Source of the DNA: Bacteroidota bacterium
GTDB lineage: Bacteria > Bacteroidota > Ignavibacteria > Ignavibacteriales > Ignavibacteriaceae
NCBI GenBank assembly: GCA_023406915.1
Contig: JAEXTR010000063.1
Location: 1-5,651 of the forward strand
Length of the DNA: 5,651 bases
Direction: 5' to 3'
Shown here: positions 1-5,651 of the stretch, in pieces
Layout: each line of letters begins with the position of its first letter
Position numbering within the stretch: the first letter of the stretch is position 1
Notes under the pieces: generated by a model
What the model saw: the letters and a program-made list of their open reading frames with translations, nothing else
Database searches by the model: none
What the model was told of the DNA's origin: nothing
Made by a program: the position numbers and the translations under genes

Positions 1-1376
1 GAACTGGTATCAGTATTCATTGCATACACCCTATAAGTGTATTGCGTATTGCTAAGAACAGAATTGTCTGAATACGTCGTAACGTTTGCACTCAAAGTAG
101 CAACAGTTGCGTAAGGGCTGACGCTCGCCGAGTCACCATTCTTCCGCTGCACCACAAAGCTGGTTTCGTTGGTTGAGTTGTCATTCCAGCTGAGGTTTAC
201 CTGCGTTGGTGAACCAGCAGTTGCCGACAGTGAAGAAGGAGCATTAATTGTTCTCGGTGTCACGGTCAGTGTACCTGAAGCATTGGTCGTCCCATTCCAG
301 AAACCGCCGCCATCGGTACTGTAGCCGCCATAGACATAGTCACCGCTTTCAAAACGGAAACGGCTTGCAAAGTAGTAGGTACCTTTCGGTAGGTTCTTAC
401 CAAAGTTATTCACCCAAAACTCATCGTTATTCCCTGCATCAATATTGAAGTTAGCAGGCACCCAGTTTGTCCAGGTGTTTGGATTGGTATTGCTGGTGCT
501 GTAGCCGATCCATCCTTCGAGGTTAGGAGTTACTCCTGGTTGATTTGTTTTCCCGTCAACCCACACCCGTGCATAGATTCCAAGGGAATCACCAACCAGG
601 ATGTTACCCGATGGCGGGAACTGAAGATTCGCGAATCCGATCAGATAGACAGTGCTAAAACGAAAAGAACTCGAAAATGCGCTCACATTCCCGTTATTAT
701 CTTTTGCGTTTACACGCCAATAGTACACTCGATTATTCAATAAGCCGCTAAGGTTATAAGACGTATCTGTGAGAGTTGAATCGTTCAGTATCAGGGATTG
801 GAAAGAAGCATCAGTCGCAACCTGAAGTCGAAATGAAACAGCATTAACTGGGCGGCTCCACTGCAGCAATAATGATAAGGGTTGAGCAGTCGCAAGATTT
901 GCCGGAGAGAGAAGGGTGGGTGGTGACGTGATTGTTAAAACCCCGGATGGATTGGTGGTCCCATTCCACTCACCATTCACGCCGCCATAATAAAAAACTT
1001 CACTGTTATACTTAAACCTGCTTGCATAGTAGTAGGTGCCTGCGGGAAGACCCTTTCCCAGGCTCGACACTTTGAATTCATCATTGTTGCCAGCATCCAC
1101 ATTGAACGAAGCAGGTATCCAGCTTGTCCATGTAGCAGGATTAGAATTGCTGCTGCTGTAGCCTATCCATGCTTCCAACCCGGGGGTAGCACCAGGTTGA
1201 TTCGTAACACCATCGATCCAGATCTGTGCATAAGCTGTTACTGAGTCACCGACGCCTATTACTGCATTCGGGGGCCATTGCAAATTACCCCAACCAATTG
1301 TCGGGTGATCTCCACGAACTTGCGCATACATAAAAACGGTCGACAGCAACCATACAATAAGTAGAAGTTTTTTCAT
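1..1376 (-). CDS. Secreted modular protein with two copies of a beta-rich module and Fn3 domains (3' end beyond window)
   Basis: The frame is open from the ATG at 1376 to the window edge, giving 458 codons without a stop; the C-terminus is missing. Residues 1-18 form a Sec signal peptide (MKK, a hydrophobic core, then MYA before Q19, a likely signal peptidase I site), so the product is exported. Residues 30-150 and 249-373 are two copies of one module sharing DGxTNQPGxTPxLE, WIGYS, DAGNNDEF, GTYYxASRF and WNGTTN. Residues 151-242 look like an Fn3-type domain (PPTLLSPAN, then YYWRVNAKD and a FRFST end). Residues 377-458 begin a second Fn3 (APSSLSAT, VNLSWNDNS, YTYRVYA). No catalytic motif is visible; an enzymatic domain or a type IX secretion C-terminal signal could lie off the edge. 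Such modules are common in secreted Bacteroidota proteins, where surface or carbohydrate binding is often proposed; for this protein that is a guess. It follows groEL on the same strand but is separated from it by a terminator. Confidence 0.85.
   Translation of the reverse strand, partial: MKKLLLIVWLLSTVFMYAQVRGDHPTIGWGNLQWPPNAVIGVGDSVTAYAQIWIDGVTNQPGATPGLEAWIGYSSSNSNPATWTSWIPASFNVDAGNNDEFKVSSLGKGLPAGTYYYASRFKYNSEVFYYGGVNGEWNGTTNPSGVLTITSPPTLLSPANLATAQPLSLLLQWSRPVNAVSFRLQVATDASFQSLILNDSTLTDTSYNLSGLLNNRVYYWRVNAKDNNGNVSAFSSSFRFSTVYLIGFANLQFPPSGNILVGDSLGIYARVWVDGKTNQPGVTPNLEGWIGYSTSNTNPNTWTNWVPANFNIDAGNNDEFWVNNFGKNLPKGTYYFASRFRFESGDYVYGGYSTDGGGFWNGTTNASGTLTVTPRTINAPSSLSATAGSPTQVNLSWNDNSTNETSFVVQRKNGDSASVSPYATVATLSANVTTYSDNSVLSNTQYTYRVYAMNTDTS
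258..632 (-). repeat. Module copy 2 in the secreted protein (residues 249-373)
   Basis: This is the second copy of the module, starting near ANLQFPPS and ending in GTLTVT. It shares with copy 1 the blocks VGDS, DGxTNQPG, WIGYS, NPxTWT, DAGNNDEF and GTYYxASRF. The two copies are separated by one Fn3-like domain, so the order is module-Fn3-module-Fn3. That arrangement suggests duplication of a module-plus-Fn3 unit rather than of the module alone. Confidence 0.8.
927..1289 (-). repeat. Module copy 1 in the secreted protein (residues 30-150)
   Basis: This is the first copy of a ~120-residue module, starting near GNLQWPPN and ending in GVLTIT. By eye more than half of its residues are identical to copy 2, with all aromatic-rich strands retained (WIGYS, TWTSW, TYYYASRF). 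It is about five residues shorter than copy 2 near its end, where copy 2 carries a glycine-rich TDGGGF insertion before WNGTTN. The alternating hydrophobic pattern and many Gly, Asn, Thr and Trp residues suggest a beta-sandwich. I cannot assign a named family from sequence alone. Confidence 0.8.
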
Positions 1377-1411
1377 ACGATTCAGGGTCTTTCTCTGAGT
1401 GAAAAGCGTGA

Positions 1412-1440
1412 GATAACTAATCAATATAACAAAAATGCAA
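1412..1440 (-). promoter_or_regulatory. Possible promoter of the secreted-protein gene
   Basis: Reading the minus strand, TTG at 1440-1438 is followed after 18 nt by TAGTTATC at 1419-1412. This partly resembles the Bacteroidota -33/-7 pattern (TTG, about 19 nt, TAnnTTTG). It lies just downstream of the groEL terminator and would give a leader of about 30 nt. The match is incomplete and the region is AT-rich, so chance resemblance is quite possible. No strong Shine-Dalgarno precedes the ATG; GAGAAAG about 14 nt upstream is the nearest purine stretch. Confidence 0.22.
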
Positions 1441-1464
1441 TCAAAAGGTTTTATGTTGCAGCAC

Positions 1465-1500
1465 AAAAAAAGGCTGTCCCGCATACGCAGGACAGCCTTG
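1465..1500 (-). terminator. Rho-independent terminator of the groES-groEL operon
   Basis: Arms 1470-1479 and 1490-1499 form a perfect 10-bp inverted repeat (AAGGCTGTCC / GGACAGCCTT). The 10-nt loop can add two G-C pairs around ATAC. On the minus strand the right side of the hairpin runs into seven T residues (1471-1465), which sets its direction. The plus-strand side is followed by mixed sequence, so it is not a good bidirectional terminator. It begins about 20 nt after the groEL stop codon and insulates the secreted-protein gene from chaperonin transcription. Confidence 0.93.
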
Positions 1501-1520
1501 AAATAGGGGAAAGGGAACGA

Positions 1521-3158
1521 TTAATACATTCCGTCCATACCGCCCATGCCTGGATTTGGCATTGCGGGGGCTGCTTCTTTCTCTTTCTTCTCGAAGACAA
1601 CTGCTTCGGTAGTCAGGAGGAGTGAAGCAACAGAAGCTGCGTTTTCAAGTGCAGTTCTGGTAACCTTGGTAGGATCGATAACGCCGGCTTTCAGCAGGTT
1701 TTCATACTTTTCAGTTGCTGCGTTGAAGCCAAAATCGTCTTTACCTTCTTTTACCTTATTCAGGATAACTGAACCTTCAAGACCAGCATTGTTTACGATC
1801 TGGCGCATTGGCTCTTCGAGAGCACGAATGATGATATTCACACCAGTGGTCTGATCTTCGTTGTCACCCTTCAGGTCAAGAATAGCATTGATTGCACGGA
1901 TGAACGCTACACCACCGCCAGGTACGATACCTTCTTCAACGGCAGCGCGGGTTGCATGCAGAGCATCGTCAACACGGGCTTTCTTTTCTTTCATTTCAAC
2001 TTCAGTGCTTGCACCGATCTTCAGAACGGCTACACCACCGGAAAGTTTTGCAAGACGTTCCTGGAGTTTTTCTCTGTCGTAATCTGAAGAGGTCTTTTCA
2101 ATCTGAGCTTTGATTTCGTTCATTCTCTTCTTGATTTCAGCAACATCACCGGCGCCTTCAACGATGGTGGTGTTGTCTTTGTCAATAACGACGCGCTTTG
2201 CACGGCCAAGGTATTCAAGCGTGGTGTTCTCAAGCTTGTAGCCTTTTTCTTCGGAGATAACCTGTCCACCGGTGAGAACTGCAATATCTTCCAGCATAGC
2301 TTTTCTTCTGTCACCAAAGCCAGGAGCTTTCACAGCAACAACACGGAGGGTGCCACGGAGCTTATTCACAACGAGGGTTGCAAGTGCTTCACCTTCAACG
2401 TCTTCAGAGATGATGACGAGGCTTCTGCCTGCCTGTGCGATCTTCTCGAGAACAGGGAGGAGGTCTTTCATTGCAGAGATCTTCTTGTCATGGATCAGGA
2501 TGAAAGTATCTTCAAATACTGCTTCCATTGAGTCTGCATCGGTGATGAAGTAAGGGGAAATATAACCACGGTCAAACTGCATACCTTCAACATGTTCCAT
2601 GGTGGTTTCAGTTGATTTTGCTTCTTCAACGGTAATAACGCCTTCTTTACCAACCTTATCCATAGCATCGGCAATCAGTTCGCCAATGGTGCGGTCGTTG
2701 TTCGCAGAGATGGAACCAACCTGTGCGATTTCCTGTCTGCCTTCAACTTCACGGCTCATGCTCTTCAGGGTTGCAATAACTTTGGTTACTGCGAGGTCGA
2801 TACCGCGCTTCAGGTCCATTGGATTGGCACCTGCGGTCACGTTTTTCAAACCTTCACGGTAGATAGCCTGTGCAAGAACGGTTGCGGTGGTGGTTCCGTC
2901 GCCAGCGATATCGCTGGTCTTGGAAGCAACTTCGCGAACCATTTGTGCGCCCATATTTTCAACTGCATCTTCCAGTTCGATTTCTTTTGCTACAGAAACA
3001 CCGTCTTTGGTCACAGTGGGGGCACCAAACTTCTTCTCAAGAATCACATTGCGACCTTTTGGTCCTAATGTTACTTTCACAGCGTTTGCTAATTTATCTA
3101 CACCTTTTTTCAATTTGGTGCGTGCATCAACATCAAATTCAATCAATTTTGCTGACAT
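1521..3158 (-). CDS. groEL: 60 kDa chaperonin GroEL (Hsp60)
   Basis: This is the complete 545-residue group I chaperonin subunit, a normal length. It assembles into a cytoplasmic double ring that encloses unfolded proteins and folds them using ATP with GroES as lid. Numbering matches E. coli GroEL: LGPKG at 31-35 and GDGTTT at 86-91 with D87 form the ATP/magnesium site, and the D398 that drives hydrolysis is present in DDALHATR. The apical domain keeps the substrate and GroES-binding surface (RGYISPYF around 197-204, DVEGEALATLVVNKLRG near 253-269). The nucleotide-site loop reads GIVPGGG, where E. coli has GVVAGGG. The C-terminus is a short GGM-type tail (GMGGMDGMY), as usual for a folding-competent copy. 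I see no cysteine. The ATG is preceded by AAAGAGG at 3170-3164 with 5-nt spacing. It lies 25 nt after groES and is co-transcribed under CIRCE control. Confidence 0.99.
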   Translation of the reverse strand: MSAKLIEFDVDARTKLKKGVDKLANAVKVTLGPKGRNVILEKKFGAPTVTKDGVSVAKEIELEDAVENMGAQMVREVASKTSDIAGDGTTTATVLAQAIYREGLKNVTAGANPMDLKRGIDLAVTKVIATLKSMSREVEGRQEIAQVGSISANNDRTIGELIADAMDKVGKEGVITVEEAKSTETTMEHVEGMQFDRGYISPYFITDADSMEAVFEDTFILIHDKKISAMKDLLPVLEKIAQAGRSLVIISEDVEGEALATLVVNKLRGTLRVVAVKAPGFGDRRKAMLEDIAVLTGGQVISEEKGYKLENTTLEYLGRAKRVVIDKDNTTIVEGAGDVAEIKKRMNEIKAQIEKTSSDYDREKLQERLAKLSGGVAVLKIGASTEVEMKEKKARVDDALHATRAAVEEGIVPGGGVAFIRAINAILDLKGDNEDQTTGVNIIIRALEEPMRQIVNNAGLEGSVILNKVKEGKDDFGFNAATEKYENLLKAGVIDPTKVTRTALENAASVASLLLTTEAVVFEKKEKEAAPAMPNPGMGGMDGMY

Positions 3159-3163
3159 ATTTA

Positions 3164-3170
3164 CCTCTTT
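3164..3170 (-). promoter_or_regulatory. groEL ribosome binding site
   Basis: AAAGAGG on the minus strand, 5 nt before the ATG at 3158, inside the 25-nt groES-groEL gap. It fixes the start and gives groEL its own translation initiation. Confidence 0.8.
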
Positions 3171-3183
3171 AATTTAAAATTTG

Positions 3184-3480
3184 TTACTTAATTATTGCGA
3201 AAATGTCGCTCTCGCGCATAATCAGATAGTCCTGACCATCAACGGTTACTTCGGTACCGCTGTATTTGCCATACAGAACTTTGTCGTCAACCTTTACAGT
3301 CATGGGGATGTTCTTGCCATCTTCGGTCACTTTGCCTGGACCAACAGCAACTACAGTGCCTTCAATTGGCTTCTCTTTTGCTGTGTCAGGTAAATAAAGT
3401 CCGCTCTTTGTTTTTTCCTGTGCTTCCATTGCCTTCACGATGACGCGATCAGCAAGAGGAGTTAAGTTGATTTTACTCAT
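3184..3480 (-). CDS. groES: 10 kDa co-chaperonin GroES (Hsp10)
   Basis: This is a complete 98-residue co-chaperonin, a normal length. Seven copies form the dome that caps GroEL and closes the folding chamber. The N-terminal strand reads LTPLADRVIVKAME. The mobile loop spans about residues 19-36, and its GroEL-contacting hydrophobic tripeptide is L28-Y29-L30, followed by PDTAKEKP; E. coli has I-V-L there. The core strands GTVVAVGPGK and VKVDDKVLYGKYSGTEV follow, and the C-terminal strand is YLIMRESDIFAII. GAGGA at 3491-3487 sits 6 nt before the ATG, supporting this start. It is the first gene of the operon, directly behind the CIRCE operator. Confidence 0.98.
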   Translation of the reverse strand: MSKINLTPLADRVIVKAMEAQEKTKSGLYLPDTAKEKPIEGTVVAVGPGKVTEDGKNIPMTVKVDDKVLYGKYSGTEVTVDGQDYLIMRESDIFAIIK

Positions 3481-3486
3481 AGTTTG

Positions 3487-3491
3487 TCCTC
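3487..3491 (-). promoter_or_regulatory. groES ribosome binding site
   Basis: GAGGA on the minus strand, 6 nt before the ATG at 3480. It decides the groES start. Confidence 0.8.
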
Positions 3492-3509
3492 GATTATTTG
3501 TTTATAAAA

Positions 3510-3542
3510 ATATTAGCACTCAAAATTAACGAGTGCTAATAT
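3510..3542 (-). promoter_or_regulatory. CIRCE operator (HrcA binding site)
   Basis: TTAGCACTC (3513-3521), a 9-nt spacer, then GAGTGCTAA (3531-3539) match the CIRCE consensus TTAGCACTC-N9-GAGTGCTAA at every position. The symmetry extends three more base pairs on each side, giving 12-bp arms (3510-3521 and 3531-3542). CIRCE is the operator of the heat-shock repressor HrcA, whose activity depends on GroEL. Here it overlaps the groES -10 and the expected transcription start, so bound repressor should block initiation. It also falls in the 5' leader, where it could form an RNA hairpin. No hrcA gene lies in the window. Confidence 0.97.
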
Positions 3543-3567
3543 AACAAAAGTTCCTTTCACCTGTCAA
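3538..3567 (-). promoter_or_regulatory. groES-groEL promoter (sigma-70-like)
   Basis: On the minus strand a perfect TTGACA -35 (3567-3562) is followed after 18 nt by TATATT (3543-3538), or after 17 nt by TTATAT (3544-3539), as -10. The start would fall near 3531, inside CIRCE, giving a leader of about 50 nt. This fits vegetative transcription with HrcA repression rather than a dedicated heat-shock sigma factor. Confidence 0.75.
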
Positions 3568-3579
3568 GTGTATTTCACC
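3555..3579 (-). repeat. Direct repeat GGTGAAA flanking the groES -35
   Basis: GGTGAAA occurs on the minus strand at 3579-3573 and again at 3561-3555, 18 nt apart, with the TTGACA hexamer between the copies and abutting the second. The repeats are plain in the sequence; a role as a protein binding site is only a possibility. Confidence 0.4.
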
Positions 3580-3589
3580 AAAAAATGAT

Positions 3590-3612
3590 AAAAAATACGT
3601 CATTATGACGCA
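3590..3612 (-). terminator. Weak hairpin plus T-tract at the end of the small ORF
   Basis: On the minus strand TGCGTCA (3612-3606) pairs with TGACGTA (3602-3596), including one G-U pair, around a 3-nt loop that is the TAA stop codon of the small ORF. Six T residues (3595-3590) follow, and another T-rich run lies just beyond. The shape is that of an intrinsic terminator, but the 7-bp stem is short and only moderately GC-rich. It could instead be a protein-binding palindrome (CGTCAT-T-ATGACG). Confidence 0.35.
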
Positions 3613-3782
3613 GTACGACAAAATGACGCTTTGTGCTCTGTAACTAGTTGTTTTTGTTGATTTTTCTCATCATCCGGATTAAAAACACTCACAACTTTTT
3701 CCGATAATATTCTGAGTTTCTGCAAGAATTCTTGTTCAAAAATTTCTCTAATATCCGTATTGTCAGATACTGCTTTTTTCAT
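3603..3782 (-). CDS. Possible small protein of 59 residues, unknown function
   Basis: An open frame runs from the ATG at 3782 to the TAA at 3603-3605. The peptide begins MKKAVSDNTDIREIFEQEF, continues with LQKLRILSEKVVSVFNPDD and ends HKASFCRTAS. It is rich in Lys, Glu and Gln with regularly spaced Leu, Ile and Val, so the first 35 residues could be an amphipathic helix; no signal peptide or membrane segment is seen. Its stop codon sits in the loop of a possible terminator. Against it, no convincing Shine-Dalgarno is present (GTGAG at best), an in-frame stop lies four codons before the ATG, and it fills the space where the promoter of the divergent sensor gene should be. I do not recognise it; it may be a chance ORF. 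Confidence 0.33.
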   Translation of the reverse strand: MKKAVSDNTDIREIFEQEFLQKLRILSEKVVSVFNPDDEKNQQKQLVTEHKASFCRTAS

Positions 3783-3807
3783 TTTATGAACTCACGGAAA
3801 CTGGTTT

Positions 3808-5651
3808 ATGGTGTTTAATACATCGCAGTTAATACTACTTTCTATTTCGGTCTTGTCGCTGGTTTTATCAGCCCTCCATTTTTCATATTGGTATGTAAGG
3901 CGCCAGGAGAAGATTTATCTGCTTATTTCCATCGCAGCAATCGTGCATTTGGTGTATCTCGCATCACGATATATGCAGATTTCCACGGATGACTATACTG
4001 TGGCTTTTTTTGGCGTAAGACTTCACATTACTGCTGCACTGATCATACCATGTATCTTCTTTTTTGTGCCGAGGCTGATTGAAGAATCGAAGGATTATTT
4101 CGTCCGTGAACTCATTGTCTCAGGGGTAAGTATCATTGCCATATTACTGCTCTGGTTTACAGATCTTGTTGTACCATTCACTGTTTCACCCAAGGTTTCA
4201 TTTTTCGGAGAGCCGTATCTCGGTTTTGTTGGAGGACCGTTCTACATATTAGTGACGTTCATCATTTTCAGTGTCTTTATTTATATCCTCCTCACGATCC
4301 TAAAATCGCAGCCATCGCTGGAAAAACGGGCAATCACCATCTCGTTTATCCTTAGTATTTTATTTGGCTTCTTCGACGTCATGTATGTAGTGCTGAATAA
4401 GCCAGCTCCCCGTTTATTTGACTTTGCAATTATTCCATTCGCAGTTTCATTTAATATTGTGCAGGTATTGCGCCAAAAGCGCATTGCTGCTGAACTGGAA
4501 ACTCTCGTAGTGACACGTACATCTGAATTGCAACAAAGCAATGTTGCTCTGACCAGGCAGATGCAACTGAACAGTGAGGCTACGGAAAAGGTACTTCAAC
4601 AGCAGAAATGGTACACTGCACTTTTTCATTCAATTTTTGATGCAATCTTTATTCATGATGCTCAATCGGGGAAAATCATAGATGTTAATAATCAGACGCT
4701 GAAACTGTTCGGATACTCGAAAGAAGAGATTCTGCAATGTAATATTGGTGATCTGAGCTCCAATGTACCTCCATATACAAACGAGCAGGCAATGGCATAC
4801 ATTCACGCTGCTGCCAAAAGTAAAGATATCACCTTCGAGTGGTTTGCGCGCCGAAAGGATGGCTCTTTATTTTATGCTGATGTCAAGATGCGGTACGAAG
4901 TAATCGAGGGAAATCCAATCGTCATTGTCACGTGCAGGGATATCACGGAAAGAAAGCAATTTCAGGATGAACTGCAACAAAACGAGGAACTTCTCTCCGC
5001 AGTGCTTGAGGCTACACCAATGATGTTCTGGGTAAAGGATAACCATGGGAAAATTCTGATGGTAAACCGTGCTGCAGCTGCATTGGACCACCTTGATGAA
5101 GTGGATATCATTGGAAAAACTGATTTTGATCTTTATCCCCCTCAGCTCGCCGAGCAGTATATTAGAGCCGACAGAGAACTCATCGATAGCAAGAAGCCAA
5201 AACTTTTTTATCATGAAGAACATGTTGAACCTGGTACAGGGAAACGACATACATTGCTGGTGAGCAAGATTCCCTTCTATAATGCACATGGTGTTGAATC
5301 TGGCATTTATGTCTTTGCACTTGATATCACTGAGCAGGAAAAAATGCGCCTCGCACTGCTTGATAGCGAAAAACGTCTGCGCGCGGTTGCGGAAACAATT
5401 GACGGTGCATTTTGGCTTGGGGATATATCCAGTCTGGAATATGCGAACCCAGCGTATAAAGAACTGTTTGGTATTACCAGTCTCGAGCAGAATCCTGAGC
5501 ATTTTCCCTTTAAGCCCCTCCTGCATGAAGACGATCAGCGTATGATCACCTTTGACCTTGAGAGAGATGGTTTTGCTTCAGATACCGTCTTTACATGGGA
5601 AATCCGCGTGATGGCGCCCGGCAAAGATCTGAAGTGGGTGAGGGTGAAGAG
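3808..5651 (+). CDS. 7TM membrane sensor with three PAS domains, probably a signalling kinase or cyclase (3' end beyond window)
   Basis: The frame is open from the ATG at 3808 to the edge, 614 codons with no stop; the C-terminus is missing. An in-frame TGA at 3787 leaves 3808 (or GTG 3811) as the start; the Shine-Dalgarno is weak. Residues 1-221 contain seven hydrophobic segments (about 8-30, 36-53, 65-88, 101-122, 143-165, 175-196, 203-221), resembling 7TM N-terminal sensor regions of histidine kinases. Residues 224-266 are a Glu/Gln-rich, probably coiled-coil linker. PAS1 spans about 269-383 (IDVNNQTLKLFGYSKEEIL, ending RDITERK). PAS2 spans about 393-511 (FWVKDNHGKILMVNRAA, GKTDFDLYP, ending DITEQE). 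PAS3 starts near 520 and is cut (LHEDD, WEIRV). The product should sit in the inner membrane with its PAS domains in the cytoplasm. The output domain is not visible; a histidine kinase is likeliest, but GGDEF or another output is possible. It diverges from groES, with no evident functional tie. Confidence 0.88.
   Translation, partial: MVFNTSQLILLSISVLSLVLSALHFSYWYVRRQEKIYLLISIAAIVHLVYLASRYMQISTDDYTVAFFGVRLHITAALIIPCIFFFVPRLIEESKDYFVRELIVSGVSIIAILLLWFTDLVVPFTVSPKVSFFGEPYLGFVGGPFYILVTFIIFSVFIYILLTILKSQPSLEKRAITISFILSILFGFFDVMYVVLNKPAPRLFDFAIIPFAVSFNIVQVLRQKRIAAELETLVVTRTSELQQSNVALTRQMQLNSEATEKVLQQQKWYTALFHSIFDAIFIHDAQSGKIIDVNNQTLKLFGYSKEEILQCNIGDLSSNVPPYTNEQAMAYIHAAAKSKDITFEWFARRKDGSLFYADVKMRYEVIEGNPIVIVTCRDITERKQFQDELQQNEELLSAVLEATPMMFWVKDNHGKILMVNRAAAALDHLDEVDIIGKTDFDLYPPQLAEQYIRADRELIDSKKPKLFYHEEHVEPGTGKRHTLLVSKIPFYNAHGVESGIYVFALDITEQEKMRLALLDSEKRLRAVAETIDGAFWLGDISSLEYANPAYKELFGITSLEQNPEHFPFKPLLHEDDQRMITFDLERDGFASDTVFTWEIRVMAPGKDLKWVRVK

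Larger units (their letters stand above)
3481..3807. other. Divergent intergenic region between groES and the sensor gene
   Basis: This 327-nt region, richer in A and T than the genes beside it, separates two genes transcribed away from each other. The groES-proximal third carries the leader, CIRCE operator and promoter. The middle carries the GGTGAAA and ATGACGC repeats and a small hairpin. The rest is either the 59-codon ORF or untranslated sequence. I could not find a convincing promoter for the plus-strand sensor gene; TTGTCA at 3759-3764 with TTTATG 17 nt later is the best candidate and it is weak. Confidence 0.8.

Noticed and set aside
248..743. Two plus-strand open frames of 66 and 67 codons in the first kilobase
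   Set aside because: They lie opposite the continuous 458-codon minus-strand frame that has a signal peptide and Fn3 modules. Their Ser/Arg/His-rich composition is typical of antisense shadows.
1465..1500. The hairpin as a bidirectional terminator or mobile-element end
   Set aside because: Only the minus-strand side has a T-tract, and there is no target-site duplication or transposase nearby, so it is the groEL terminator only.
1546..3177. Several plus-strand open frames of about 73-102 codons opposite groEL
   Set aside because: They lie wholly or almost wholly within the strongly conserved groEL coding region in antisense, and their Ser/Arg/Phe-rich products look like reverse-strand artefacts.
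3181..3393. A 70-codon plus-strand open frame opposite groES
   Set aside because: It overlaps groES completely in antisense and has no ribosome binding site or recognisable product.
3786..3818. A 10-codon plus-strand mini-ORF (ATG at 3786) overlapping the sensor start
   Set aside because: It could be a leader peptide, but it has no ribosome binding site or regulatory codon run, and an ORF of this length is expected by chance.
4281..4629. Two overlapping minus-strand open frames opposite the sensor's last TM helices and linker
   Set aside because: The plus-strand frame here encodes predicted membrane helices and a coiled coil continuous with the PAS domains. The minus-strand frames overlap each other and show no domain.
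4867..5526. A 219-codon open frame on the minus strand opposite the PAS region
   Set aside because: The plus-strand frame across it reads as clean PAS domains with the motifs RDITERK and DITEQE. The antisense product is rich in Cys, Phe and His with no recognisable domain and no ribosome binding site, so it is a shadow.

Overview
The window looks like a piece of a chromosome from the Bacteroidota/Chlorobiota (FCB) group. The indications are a GroEL close in wording to Chlorobi/Ignavibacteria-type chaperonins as I recall them, a secreted protein built from beta-sandwich and fibronectin type III (Fn3) modules of the kind common in those bacteria, and a 7TM multi-PAS sensor. The assignment to phylum is inference from protein style and has not been searched. 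I see no tRNA, rRNA, CRISPR array, insertion sequence or phage gene.

Layout: (1) positions 1-1376, minus strand, hold the first 458 codons of a secreted modular protein whose C-terminus lies off the left edge. It has a signal peptide, a ~120-residue module, an Fn3-like domain, a second copy of the module, and the start of another Fn3. (2) Positions 1377-1520 hold its leader and a strong intrinsic terminator (1465-1500) that ends the chaperonin operon. (3) Positions 1521-3480, minus strand, are the complete groES-groEL operon, with groES first and a 25-nt gap. (4) Positions 3481-3807 form a 327-nt divergent intergenic region. It holds a sigma-70-like groES promoter, a perfect CIRCE operator (HrcA binding site) overlapping its -10, small repeats around the promoter, and a possible 59-codon minus-strand ORF (3603-3782) that ends in a weak hairpin plus T-tract. 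(5) Positions 3808-5651, plus strand, hold the first 614 codons of a membrane sensor with seven predicted TM helices, a coiled-coil linker and three PAS domains. Its output domain lies off the right edge.

The two central genes work together. GroEL is the ATP-driven folding chamber and GroES its lid, and the CIRCE site predicts repression by HrcA when chaperonin is plentiful and induction when unfolded protein titrates GroEL. The two flanking genes are each cut by a window edge. They have no visible functional link to the chaperonin beyond adjacency, so most of the window is conventional. The least explained parts are the small ORF and repeats between groES and the sensor gene, and the duplicated module of the secreted protein.
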